Of a stretch of 32,969 nucleotides of DNA, positions 18,252-26,340 are shown piece after piece. Location: contig CACCHS010000009.1 in the NCBI GenBank assembly GCA_902545825.1, positions 1 to 32,969 on the forward strand. Direction: 5' to 3'. Origin of the DNA: an uncultured Pelagibacteraceae bacterium. Its GTDB lineage: Bacteria > Pseudomonadota > Alphaproteobacteria > Pelagibacterales > Pelagibacteraceae. Positions within the stretch are counted from its first letter, which is position 1. Each line of letters starts with the position of its first letter. A model generated the notes under the pieces. That model made no database searches. It worked only from the letters and a program-made list of their open reading frames with translations, and was not told where the DNA came from. The translations under genes were made by a program, and so were the position numbers.

Positions 18252-19058
18252 CTATTTTGTTTTCTTTAATCTTTTTAAAATAACCCCAGTCGTTTTATTT
18301 AATGAATTGTAAAAACCAAGTTTTTTTAACTCTTTAAGAGATTGTTCATTTAATCCTTTCGGTGTTTGCGATTCTTTCACCAATTTTTTTAAATCGTTAG
18401 ATTTTTCATTGGCATCTTCTGCCAGCGCAAGAAATAAAGAAGTTATATATTTTTGAGAATTGTGTTTTTTAACACCCTTTTGAACTAACCATAATGATAG
18501 ACAATGTAAAATTTCATAAAATGGCGCCATCATAGATGATGTAGCCCAAAAATTTAAAGATAAATTCTCACGATTTATCTCGATTGTATTTCCTAATTTG
18601 TTAAAAAATTCTTTAACTTTTCTATTTGGTGGAAAAATCGGCACTGGTCCTTTTTTGAGTGATATAGGTGGCAAAGGTATTGCTCTAACTATTTTGGCTT
18701 TTGCTCTAATTAATTTTTTCAGATCTTTCATTTTTATCGTTGATATAAAACTTATTATCAAATGTTTTTTTTTAAAAATTAATTTTTTTATGATTTCATT
18801 TCCAACTTTTGGTGTCAAAGCTAAAAAAATCCAATCGCTGGAGTCTAAAATTTTTTGATTATCATCATAAATTATTATTTTTTTACTTTTTTTGCTTAAT
18901 AACTTCGAGATCTTGGGACTACGTTTAGAAATGAAAATTTTTGAGTATTTTATTTTAGATTTTAAAATTCCCAAAATAACTGCTTTTGAAATTTGACCAG
19001 TTCCTATAAATCCAAGTCTCATCAGAATATATCTATAAGAGTTACCAAAATAAATCAC
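18252..19058 (-). CDS. Pyrroline-5-carboxylate reductase-like (ProC family) NAD(P)-binding protein; likely true start at 19022
   Basis: 'MRLGFIGTGQISKAVILGIL' N-terminal Rossmann motif typical of ProC; 'AKIVRAIPLPP' resembles the ProC 'VRxMPNxP' region. The track start adds 12 N-terminal residues before MRLGFIG. Confidence 0.7.
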   Translation of the reverse strand: MIYFGNSYRYILMRLGFIGTGQISKAVILGILKSKIKYSKIFISKRSPKISKLLSKKSKKIIIYDDNQKILDSSDWIFLALTPKVGNEIIKKLIFKKKHLIISFISTIKMKDLKKLIRAKAKIVRAIPLPPISLKKGPVPIFPPNRKVKEFFNKLGNTIEINRENLSLNFWATSSMMAPFYEILHCLSLWLVQKGVKKHNSQKYITSLFLALAEDANEKSNDLKKLVKESQTPKGLNEQSLKELKKLGFYNSLNKTTGVILKRLKKTK

Positions 19059-19060
19059 CC

Positions 19061-19092
19061 AAAAAAAAAGCCCTCATAAGAGGGCTTTTTTA
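19061..19092 (-). terminator. Intrinsic terminator after the outer-membrane protein gene
   Basis: GCCCTC-TTAT-GAGGGC with flanking A/T tracts; minus strand ends in TTTTTTTTT. Confidence 0.85.
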
Positions 19093-19114
19093 TTAATTTT
19101 ATTTTAAAAATAAA

Positions 19115-19771
19115 TTAGAATGATCTTCCAAATGATACTGTCAAGTTAGTACTGTCAATATCAGCTGTTACTTTAGTAGCATTAGAAGTTGTTGCAGAAA
19201 CTGGATCATAGTCATTATCAGATAAAACTACTCTCATAAAACCTTCTCCCATATCTCTTTCAATTCCAATACCTAATTTAGTACCTTTAATATTTACATC
19301 GCCAGTTCTATTTGTTGATGAAACTGATTTAAGGTCGTATTCACCTTCAGCAAACATCATTCCAGCAAGTGCAAAAACATGATTACCAGCTACATCACCT
19401 CCAAGAGTTGCGTATGCCGTAACATGGTTGCTCGCATCAAGAGTACCACTGTTAGTGCCATTTGCTCCTCCATTTGATGATTGAGTTGTTGATCGGCTTT
19501 CAAGCTCAGCACTCATCGGAATATAATCTATTCCAAACGAAGCTTTAGCGCCATTTGGTAAATCTGTAGCAAATTCTAAAAACAACGAAGGAATAACCAC
19601 GTCGTTACTTATATCTTTAGATGTATTGATTGTTCCATTACTATCAATATCGTCAGTTACTGTAGTGTCCAACATTGCCATTGACGCTGAAAAACCAATT
19701 TTTTTCTCGAAAGCGTTAGCCGAAAAACAAAACAGAGACAAACCTAGGATTGTTATTAATAATTTTTTCAT
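19115..19771 (-). CDS. Outer-membrane beta-barrel protein (porin-like)
   Basis: Signal peptide MKKLLITILGLSLFCFSANA; alternating amphipathic strands; C-terminal 'LTVSFGRSF' BAM-type signature ending in Phe. Confidence 0.7.
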   Translation of the reverse strand: MKKLLITILGLSLFCFSANAFEKKIGFSASMAMLDTTVTDDIDSNGTINTSKDISNDVVIPSLFLEFATDLPNGAKASFGIDYIPMSAELESRSTTQSSNGGANGTNSGTLDASNHVTAYATLGGDVAGNHVFALAGMMFAEGEYDLKSVSSTNRTGDVNIKGTKLGIGIERDMGEGFMRVVLSDNDYDPVSATTSNATKVTADIDSTNLTVSFGRSF

Positions 19772-19918
19772 TTTAAACCTTATAAATATTTATTAATTAA
19801 TTACGCTTTAGTAGCAAATTTAGCACTAATAGTACACAGATTCGTTAATAAACGAATAGTTGAATTTAACAAAATTCTATAAAAAACAAGGTTATTGTGT
19901 TGCATTTTTATCACTTTT

Positions 19919-20533
19919 TTAATTTTTTTGTAAAATACTTATTAATATAGCAATAACGATTAAAGCAAATGCCGAAACTCTATTTATCTTTTGCGGATTC
20001 GCTTTGATCCAATGTATTAGTTTATTAGCGAGTACGGCATATCCCATCAATGATAAGAAATCTAAAAAAACATAGGTTGAAATTAAGATAATAAATTGAA
20101 TTACATAATTACCTTGAAAATCAATAAATTGTGGAAAAATAAAAGGAAAAAACATCCAAGCTTTTGGACTAGTGCCAGCAATAACAAAGCCATCATTAAA
20201 AAAGGAAAAGATATTTTTTTTTTTTGAGGATTTTGAATTAAATTTATTTAAACTCGAATTGTATAAATCATATGCTAAGTAGCATAAGTACATAATCCCA
20301 GTCCATTTTAAGATTATCAAAAATATTGGATAATCAGAAAAAAACGAACCAATAAAAAAAATTACTAAAGTTGCTTGAATTATATTAGCAGTTATATCTC
20401 CCAAAGCAGTCCATATGCAATTTTTTACCCCATAATTTATTGAATTAGATATTATTACTATTCTAGGAGTACCTGGTGTTATAAATAAAAATAAAATAAT
20501 TTGTAAAAAAAGGAAAAATTCGAGAGGTAGCAT
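19919..20533 (-). CDS. LysE/RhtB family transporter
   Basis: 'FLFITPGTPRIVIISNSINYGVKNCIWTALGDI' resembles the LysE 'PGP...' N-terminal motif; 'GTSPKAWMFF' central motif. Confidence 0.75.
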   Translation of the reverse strand: MLPLEFFLFLQIILFLFITPGTPRIVIISNSINYGVKNCIWTALGDITANIIQATLVIFFIGSFFSDYPIFLIILKWTGIMYLCYLAYDLYNSSLNKFNSKSSKKKNIFSFFNDGFVIAGTSPKAWMFFPFIFPQFIDFQGNYVIQFIILISTYVFLDFLSLMGYAVLANKLIHWIKANPQKINRVSAFALIVIAILISILQKN

Positions 20534-20539
20534 TTGGGT

Positions 20540-20586
20540 GATAGTCCTAAAAAACCGGGAGCTAAAGATGGCTAGATAGGACTATC
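20540..20586. promoter_or_regulatory. Structured RNA/operator candidate: long hairpin in the divergent lysE / TIGR03643 intergenic region
   Basis: Perfect 10-bp inverted repeat GATAGTCCTA (20540-20549) / TAGGACTATC (20577-20586) enclosing 27 nt; ends 6 nt from the lysE-like start codon on the minus strand. Confidence 0.5.
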
Positions 20587-20652
20587 TATTTCCAATATAA
20601 CATATGTTGATAGAAAAGCATCAATCATTTATTTAAATTTAGTAATTTTTAT

Positions 20653-20946
20653 ATGAAAAAAAGTCACAGACCCCAAACAAAGGTTAAAAATCCTGAGCCA
20701 AATCGCATGAGTCCAGATTGGGTTATATGGGCAGCTTGGGCCGATCGGATAACTTTTGAGGATATCAAAAAAATTACAGGGAAAACTGAAAATGAGGTTA
20801 TAAAAATAATGAGAAAAACCTTAAAACCATCCTCATTTCGACTTTGGAGAAAAAGAGCAAAAAATCAAAGTATTAAACATAGAAAAAAGTTTGAGATTTC
20901 AAGAAAAGAAATTAGAAGAAAAATAAAAAAAAATGACTATATATAA
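20653..20946 (+). CDS. TIGR03643/DUF2805-like small conserved protein
   Basis: 'MSPDWVIWAAWADRITFEDIKKITGKTENEVIKIMRKTLKPSSFRLWRKRA' matches my recollection of this family. Confidence 0.7.
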   Translation: MKKSHRPQTKVKNPEPNRMSPDWVIWAAWADRITFEDIKKITGKTENEVIKIMRKTLKPSSFRLWRKRAKNQSIKHRKKFEISRKEIRRKIKKNDYI

Positions 20947-20949
20947 TTT

Positions 20950-21204
20950 ATGAAAAAAATAATTATGTATACAGGTCCTATGTGTAATTTTTGTGATGCA
21001 GCAAAAAGATTACTTGCAAGAAACAATGCCACTTTTACAGAAATTGATATTACATCAAAAGAAGGTTTAATAGAGGAAATGATTAAAAAAGCCAACGGCA
21101 AAAGAACTGTACCACAAATATTTGTAGATGAATATCATGTGGGAGGATATCAAGAGCTTAGAGAACTTGAAAAACAAAATAAATTACAAGAATTAATAAA
21201 TTAG
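20950..21204 (+). CDS. grxC: Glutaredoxin 3
   Basis: 'IIMYTGPMCNFCDAAKRLL', 'TVPQIFVDEYHVGGYQEL' glutaredoxin motifs. Confidence 0.92.
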   Translation: MKKIIMYTGPMCNFCDAAKRLLARNNATFTEIDITSKEGLIEEMIKKANGKRTVPQIFVDEYHVGGYQELRELEKQNKLQELIN

Positions 21205-21208
21205 ATTT

Positions 21209-21934
21209 TTACTGAATATCGATACTGACTAAAGGTTCCTCTGGGTACATAGAACAAACATCAGTTGCCGCATCAAGTCTAAAGGCGCCAACTGCATCCT
21301 TTGTTTTAAATTTAACCTTTATTAAAGGTGACTTAAATTTTACTGTATAAGGATTTGCCAATTTGTAAATCATAACTGCTGTAGATCCTGAAACTGTCAT
21401 TGATATTGCATATTGTGGTGATGAGTAATCCATGTCAATATTTGATGAACCAACATCACCATCTCTTGTACCATCTGTAGCACCATAACTACCTGTATTC
21501 GGCAAAAACATTGATGTTGAAACTGCTGATCCGGTGAGTTTACCAACTAAAAGCTGAGTTGCGCTAGCGTCAGTACCACCATCAGTCATACAATCACCAT
21601 TATCTGTAGTAACCGATCCTGAAATCGTAAAAGTTCTGCTAACCGTAGCCCTTAAATGTGTAAAAGTTGTGCCTATAGGCAAACCAGTTGTTTTAGCAAA
21701 TTTTCCTACTTCGGCTCCTGCAGAGCTTGAAGCTATATTAAAAGATGCTGATGTATCGCCGACTGTTGTGCTCGTTGAACATGCACTGTCTTCACATAAT
21801 TCAACTTTTTGAAGTTCTACAATATACTCAGTAGCATCACCAGTTGCAGGATTTGCTGAATAAACTTTTGTTGTAAAAAAAATAATAAATAAAAATAAAA
21901 ATATTTTTTTCATATTAGTTTCCATTGACAACAA
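21209..21934 (-). CDS. Secreted/exported protein of unknown function; likely start MKKIFLF at 21913
   Basis: Signal peptide MKKIFLFLFIIFFTTKVYSA; Ser/Thr/Gly-rich mature region with four Cys; immediately follows the inverse-autotransporter gene. Confidence 0.6.
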   Translation of the reverse strand: MLSMETNMKKIFLFLFIIFFTTKVYSANPATGDATEYIVELQKVELCEDSACSTSTTVGDTSASFNIASSSAGAEVGKFAKTTGLPIGTTFTHLRATVSRTFTISGSVTTDNGDCMTDGGTDASATQLLVGKLTGSAVSTSMFLPNTGSYGATDGTRDGDVGSSNIDMDYSSPQYAISMTVSGSTAVMIYKLANPYTVKFKSPLIKVKFKTKDAVGAFRLDAATDVCSMYPEEPLVSIDIQ

Positions 21935-22802
21935 CTACACCGGATGACTCTAATTCAAGAACTAATAAATTACTTCTCTCAACTCTCTGTAACATTTTTT
22001 CTCTTACATCTGAGTTTAAAAAAGCTTTACTTGAGTGTCCATCAGCCATAGTTGGCCTTTCTTTGCTATAAGGTAAATAAATTAATTTTGCAAAATACTG
22101 ATCTTTATTGATATTATTATCATCAAGCCCAAATTCAAAAGTGAAATTATTTGTTACATAAAATTCCCCTTTAAATTTATCTCCTGATGAGTCATCAGAA
22201 TTTTTTTCTGAAAGCCATTTATAATTATTATAGGCTATATTAGCCCAAGGTGTATAGGGCACTTGGCCTTTAATATTTAGCTCTCTACCATCTAACACTC
22301 TTTCGGTATTGTCTCTTATATGATTACCACCACCAAAACCAAAATAATAATTTCCATTCAATTCAAAATTTGATGCATATAACTCTGCACCAAGACTTAA
22401 TCTTTTATTGAATTTATGATCTAAGTCAAAGAAACTGTTCAGACCCATAAAATAACTTTTATCATCGGATAAGATTCTTTTTCCCAATCCATAATTAATA
22501 GATTTTCTATTTTTGCCAGATATATAGGAATTATTAAACTGAGCTTGGTAAAATAAAACACTATCATCTTCAATTGAAAAGGGTCTCACAAACATAATTG
22601 ATCCAGTTGGTTTATTATCTTGCTTAACTTGTATTGATACTTCTGTATCACCAGGGCCATCTGGTAATAAATTAAATATGAATTTTTCTACAGTCTCTGA
22701 ACCTTTGCTATAAACGTTATCTAAAACTTTTTGTGTGCCACTCTCTGCATTTAATGGTGAAAATAAAATTAGAGAAATTAAAATTATTAATGTCTTATTC
22801 AT
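21915..22802 (-). CDS. Inverse autotransporter (intimin/invasin-type) beta-domain protein without passenger
   Basis: 'RKSINYGLGKRILSDDKSYFMGLNSFFDLDHKFNKRLSLGAELYASNFELNGNYYFGFGG', 'VLDGRELNIKGQVPYTPWANIAYNNYKW', C-terminal 'REKMLQRVERSNLLVLEL' resemble the IAT_beta pattern. Confidence 0.7.
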   Translation of the reverse strand: MNKTLIILISLILFSPLNAESGTQKVLDNVYSKGSETVEKFIFNLLPDGPGDTEVSIQVKQDNKPTGSIMFVRPFSIEDDSVLFYQAQFNNSYISGKNRKSINYGLGKRILSDDKSYFMGLNSFFDLDHKFNKRLSLGAELYASNFELNGNYYFGFGGGNHIRDNTERVLDGRELNIKGQVPYTPWANIAYNNYKWLSEKNSDDSSGDKFKGEFYVTNNFTFEFGLDDNNINKDQYFAKLIYLPYSKERPTMADGHSSKAFLNSDVREKMLQRVERSNLLVLELESSGVVVVNGN

Positions 22803-22844
22803 AATACAAAATACTGTATTATATTAATTTTAGTAAATAATCAT

Positions 22845-24920
22845 TTATTTTTTTTCTGTCTTTTTATGGGGATTTTTTTTGATTAATTCTGTATTTTTTA
22901 TATTTATTGCCATGCAAGTGATATCATCTCTTAATTTTTCCGCACCCCAATTTAATTTCTTTTCAATAGACTCAACTATAACTTTAGGAGTTACTTCTGA
23001 AATATTATTTATAATATTCTGAACCCCCTCACTTCCTAATTCCTCTCCATTCTGAAGATATCCTTCGGTAACTCCATCAGTGTAAACTACAAAAGTCTTA
23101 TCTTTCATGTTAATTGTATTTGATTTGACCATAGACTCTGAAAAATATTTTACAATTCCGATTGGTGGCATTTCAGATTTTATATACTCATAATTTTTAT
23201 TTTGATCGAAAGTTAAAATACTTTCATGACCAGCGTTAATAAAAACCATTTCACCAGTTTTAATATTTAATTTTCCAAAAACAGCAGTAACAAACATTCC
23301 TTTGAATTTAGCTTCAACTAATTCATTGTTTACTCCAAAAACAACTTTTTCAATTGGATATTTGAGATTGGTAAGGGTTCTAAAGATTGAAGAAGCTTTT
23401 GCCATATACATTCCAGCTTTTATTCCTTTCCCAGATACATCAGCTAATGTAAAAAAATATTCTTCAGGTGTAGATCTTACAACATCAAAATAATCTCCCG
23501 AAACATCTCTTGCAGGTACATTTCTTGCAAAAATAAAATTTTCAAATTTAGATATATCTGGAAATAAACTTTTTTGAACACCCGCAGCTAATTCTCTTTC
23601 TTTTAAAAGCTTAGCTTCCTTTTGTAAGTTTTCTAAAGCAAGTTTATTTTCTTCAATAAATCTAAAATATAATCCAGTTAAGAATGTTACAGTGACTATG
23701 AAAAGTGGATAACTTATATCAACTAGTTGGGATTTAAATTTATAAACTGAAAATCCTATAATTATAATAGCTAAAATATTTCCAAAAAAAATTGATAGAC
23801 TGTACCTCGGTTTTATTTTTTGAGATAATATAAAAGTAGCAAGAGCAACAATTATAGAAAACAATAATTCAAAAATATAGGTATTTGGATTTCTAACTAA
23901 ATAAGATTTATCTAAAATATTTTCAATAACATTAGCGTGAACTTCTACTCCTGGAATAGTTATTCCCAAGGGTGTTTTTACTAAATCAAAAAGTCCTTGT
24001 GCAGATGCACCTATAAGCACATATTTATTCTGAAAAAAAGATTTATCAAAGTTTCCCTCATAGACATCACTTGCAGATATATATTGCTTCTTTTGAGATT
24101 TTTTATATTTAATCCAAATTATTCCATTTGGGTCAGACTCAATTTTGTGAGGTCTTGCACTAATTCTATTAATTCCAACCTCATTTAATTCTACATAAAT
24201 ATTTTTTTGTTTTTCACCCACTCGAACCATTTCAAGTCCAATTGTTGGGTATAATTTTTTATTCAATTGAACAATAAGTGGCAAAGATCTAATGATGCCA
24301 TCTAATTGATCTAAAAAAGATATCGAGCCTAAACCTTTTACATTATTTTCCAATACTTCTAGTGATCCAATTGAAAAAGGATAGGAGTATGTGAATTCAA
24401 AAGGGTCTCCACCTTTTGACAAAAATCTAGCCTTAGCTTTTCTATCATAATTTGAATGTGATGGTACGTTGCTTCCTAACACTGCAATAATAGATTTGGA
24501 CTCTTTTAATTTTTCAGCAAAAAGATCATCTGGACTTTTTAAATTTTGAAGTTCAGCAACATCAGAGGGTATGAGACCATAAGATTTTATTATTTCTTCA
24601 GGTGATTGTTTATCTTTCTCTGTAAAAAATATATCAAAACCAATTGCCTTTGGATCTGATGTATTTAATTGATCTAGTATTTTTGCAAAAACTGTCCTGT
24701 TCCAAGGAAACTGTCCAAATTTTCCAAGACTTTTTTCGTCAATATCAATTATTACTACATCGCTATCTTTTTTTTTTGCAAATACTTTCTGATACAAATC
24801 AAAACTTAAGTATGAAACCGATTTTATAAATGGTGGATTAATAATCTTTATTGAAATTAGTAGTAATAGTATTGCAAAAAAAATAAAATAATTTGTATTT
24901 TTTTGAAGAAACGCTTTCAC
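22845..24920 (-). CDS. CHASE2-domain sensor with C-terminal SpoIIE/RsbU-type PP2C phosphatase
   Basis: N-terminal TM then 'VVIIDIDEKSLGKFGQFPWNRTVFAKILDQL' (CHASE2); three TM; phosphatase motifs 'DVSGDYFDV', 'ADVSGKGIKAGMYMA', 'NAGHESIL', 'VYTDGVTEG', 'RDDITCMAI'. Confidence 0.9.
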   Translation of the reverse strand: MKAFLQKNTNYFIFFAILLLLISIKIINPPFIKSVSYLSFDLYQKVFAKKKDSDVVIIDIDEKSLGKFGQFPWNRTVFAKILDQLNTSDPKAIGFDIFFTEKDKQSPEEIIKSYGLIPSDVAELQNLKSPDDLFAEKLKESKSIIAVLGSNVPSHSNYDRKAKARFLSKGGDPFEFTYSYPFSIGSLEVLENNVKGLGSISFLDQLDGIIRSLPLIVQLNKKLYPTIGLEMVRVGEKQKNIYVELNEVGINRISARPHKIESDPNGIIWIKYKKSQKKQYISASDVYEGNFDKSFFQNKYVLIGASAQGLFDLVKTPLGITIPGVEVHANVIENILDKSYLVRNPNTYIFELLFSIIVALATFILSQKIKPRYSLSIFFGNILAIIIIGFSVYKFKSQLVDISYPLFIVTVTFLTGLYFRFIEENKLALENLQKEAKLLKERELAAGVQKSLFPDISKFENFIFARNVPARDVSGDYFDVVRSTPEEYFFTLADVSGKGIKAGMYMAKASSIFRTLTNLKYPIEKVVFGVNNELVEAKFKGMFVTAVFGKLNIKTGEMVFINAGHESILTFDQNKNYEYIKSEMPPIGIVKYFSESMVKSNTINMKDKTFVVYTDGVTEGYLQNGEELGSEGVQNIINNISEVTPKVIVESIEKKLNWGAEKLRDDITCMAINIKNTELIKKNPHKKTEKK

Positions 24921-24980
24921 AACTTGAGCTTATATTGAATTTATATAATGTAAATAAAACTTAGTTAAGAAGAGATCTAA

Positions 24981-26240
24981 TTACTTCTTTTTTCTTCTTT
25001 TCTTCTTAGCTTTTTTCTTCTTAGCTGCTTTTTTCTTCTTAACTACTCTTTTCTTTTTAGCTATTTTCTTTTTCTTTTTAGGTTTCGGCTTAGCTTTTTT
25101 CTTTTTCTTTGGTTTTGCTTTTGCTTTTTTCTTAGCTTTTGGTTTAGCTTTTTTCTTAGCTTTTGGTTTTGCTTTTTTCTTAGCTTTTGGTTTAGATTTT
25201 GCTTTTGCTTTTTTCTTAGGTTTTGCTTTAGCTTTTTCTTTTTTCTTAGCTTTAGGTTTTGCTTTTTTCTTATCTGCTTTTTTAGCTTTTTTCTTGTCTC
25301 CTTTTTTAGCTTTTTTCTTTTTACCTTTTTTCTTATCTCCTTTTTTAGCTTTTTTCTTTTTACCTTTTTTATTTTCTGCTTTAGCTTTTTTCTTAGCTTT
25401 TTTCTTTTCTGCTCTTTCAGCTTTAATTTTTACTTTCTTCTCTTTATCTTTTTGAATGTTTTGCTTAATGATAGTTTTAATTTCTTCTTTCTCAAAACCT
25501 AATGACTTAAGCTCTTTTCTTAATTCTTTTTTAATTGCTTTTCTTTGAACTTTCTTGTCATCTTTAGAAAGCTTAGCAACTCTTAAAGCTTTCATTTTTT
25601 TATTAAATTTCTTTAATTGATTTTTTGTAATTTTTTTAGCTTGTCCTGGTGCCTTATTTTTTGTCATTGAAGTAATGCTATATGGATTATTCAATAAAGT
25701 TTGACCAAACTTATTACCAACCAAAACTGCTCCAGGTCTCATTCCTAAAGTGTTATTTTTTCCTGGACCTATTAATAAAGTATCTGTCTTTCCTTTTGAA
25801 ACTATTGTTTGGAACTCAGTTCCTCTTGAGCCTAGTGTTCCCTCTGGAACTTCAACTGTTAGGCTGTCAGGATTTTTTTTACTTATTAATCCGGATATAA
25901 CTTTTAAACTTCCTTGTTTAACGCTTGCTACTATTTTTCCATCATTTGTCTCAGGATCAAACACAAACGTATCCATTACTACTTCTGAGTCTTCACCAAT
26001 CGTAAAAGTGGATTGATCTAAAAGTAATATTTGAGTACCAGCGCCAACTCCCGCATATATTGTTTCATTTAAATAAATTTTATCGCCTGCTTTTAATTCT
26101 CTTGTTTCGGTTTTAACTGTTCCTGAAATAGCTCCAACAATTCCAACTAATTGTTTTTCAATAGTTAATTTTTCCTCAGCGTAAGCACTTACGTTGAGTG
26201 CAAATACAATTGCTATAATTGACGATATTAGTTTTTTCAT
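24981..26240 (-). CDS. Exported FecR-domain protein with long Lys/Ala/Pro-rich C-terminal tail
   Basis: Signal peptide MKKLISSIIAIVFALNVSAYA; 'VEVPEGTLGSRGTEFQTIV' FecR-like motif; C-terminal ~145 residues almost entirely K/A/P. Confidence 0.8.
   Translation of the reverse strand: MKKLISSIIAIVFALNVSAYAEEKLTIEKQLVGIVGAISGTVKTETRELKAGDKIYLNETIYAGVGAGTQILLLDQSTFTIGEDSEVVMDTFVFDPETNDGKIVASVKQGSLKVISGLISKKNPDSLTVEVPEGTLGSRGTEFQTIVSKGKTDTLLIGPGKNNTLGMRPGAVLVGNKFGQTLLNNPYSITSMTKNKAPGQAKKITKNQLKKFNKKMKALRVAKLSKDDKKVQRKAIKKELRKELKSLGFEKEEIKTIIKQNIQKDKEKKVKIKAERAEKKKAKKKAKAENKKGKKKKAKKGDKKKGKKKKAKKGDKKKAKKADKKKAKPKAKKKEKAKAKPKKKAKAKSKPKAKKKAKPKAKKKAKPKAKKKAKAKPKKKKKAKPKPKKKKKIAKKKRVVKKKKAAKKKKAKKKRRKKK
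24984..25427 (-). repeat. Low-complexity coding repeat (KKAK/KPKAKKKA units)
   Basis: Reiterated 'gcttttttcttagcttttggttt' type units on the plus strand encoding KPKAKKKAKPKAKKKAK. Confidence 0.85.
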
Positions 26241-26340
26241 TTCCTTGAAACTAGCAAAATTATCGAAAAATTAAATGAAAAAAAACTCATATTGAGCGCT
26301 AGAAAAAGCACTAAATTTCAACAATAAATTGAAAATTTTA

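Noticed and set aside
19840-19857. ATTCGTT-AATA-AACGAAT inverted repeat upstream of the outer-membrane protein gene
   Set aside because: Only a 7-bp stem in AT-rich intergenic DNA with no U-tract or positional constraint; not enough to call a regulatory element.
24984-25427. Could the repetitive tract be a CRISPR or tandem DNA repeat array?
   Set aside because: No direct repeats with unique spacers; the periodicity is explained by Lys/Ala/Pro codons in an uninterrupted reading frame.
25682-26016. Overlapping plus-strand ORFs opposite the FecR domain
   Set aside because: Antisense shadows of the FecR-coding frame; no signal for independent expression.
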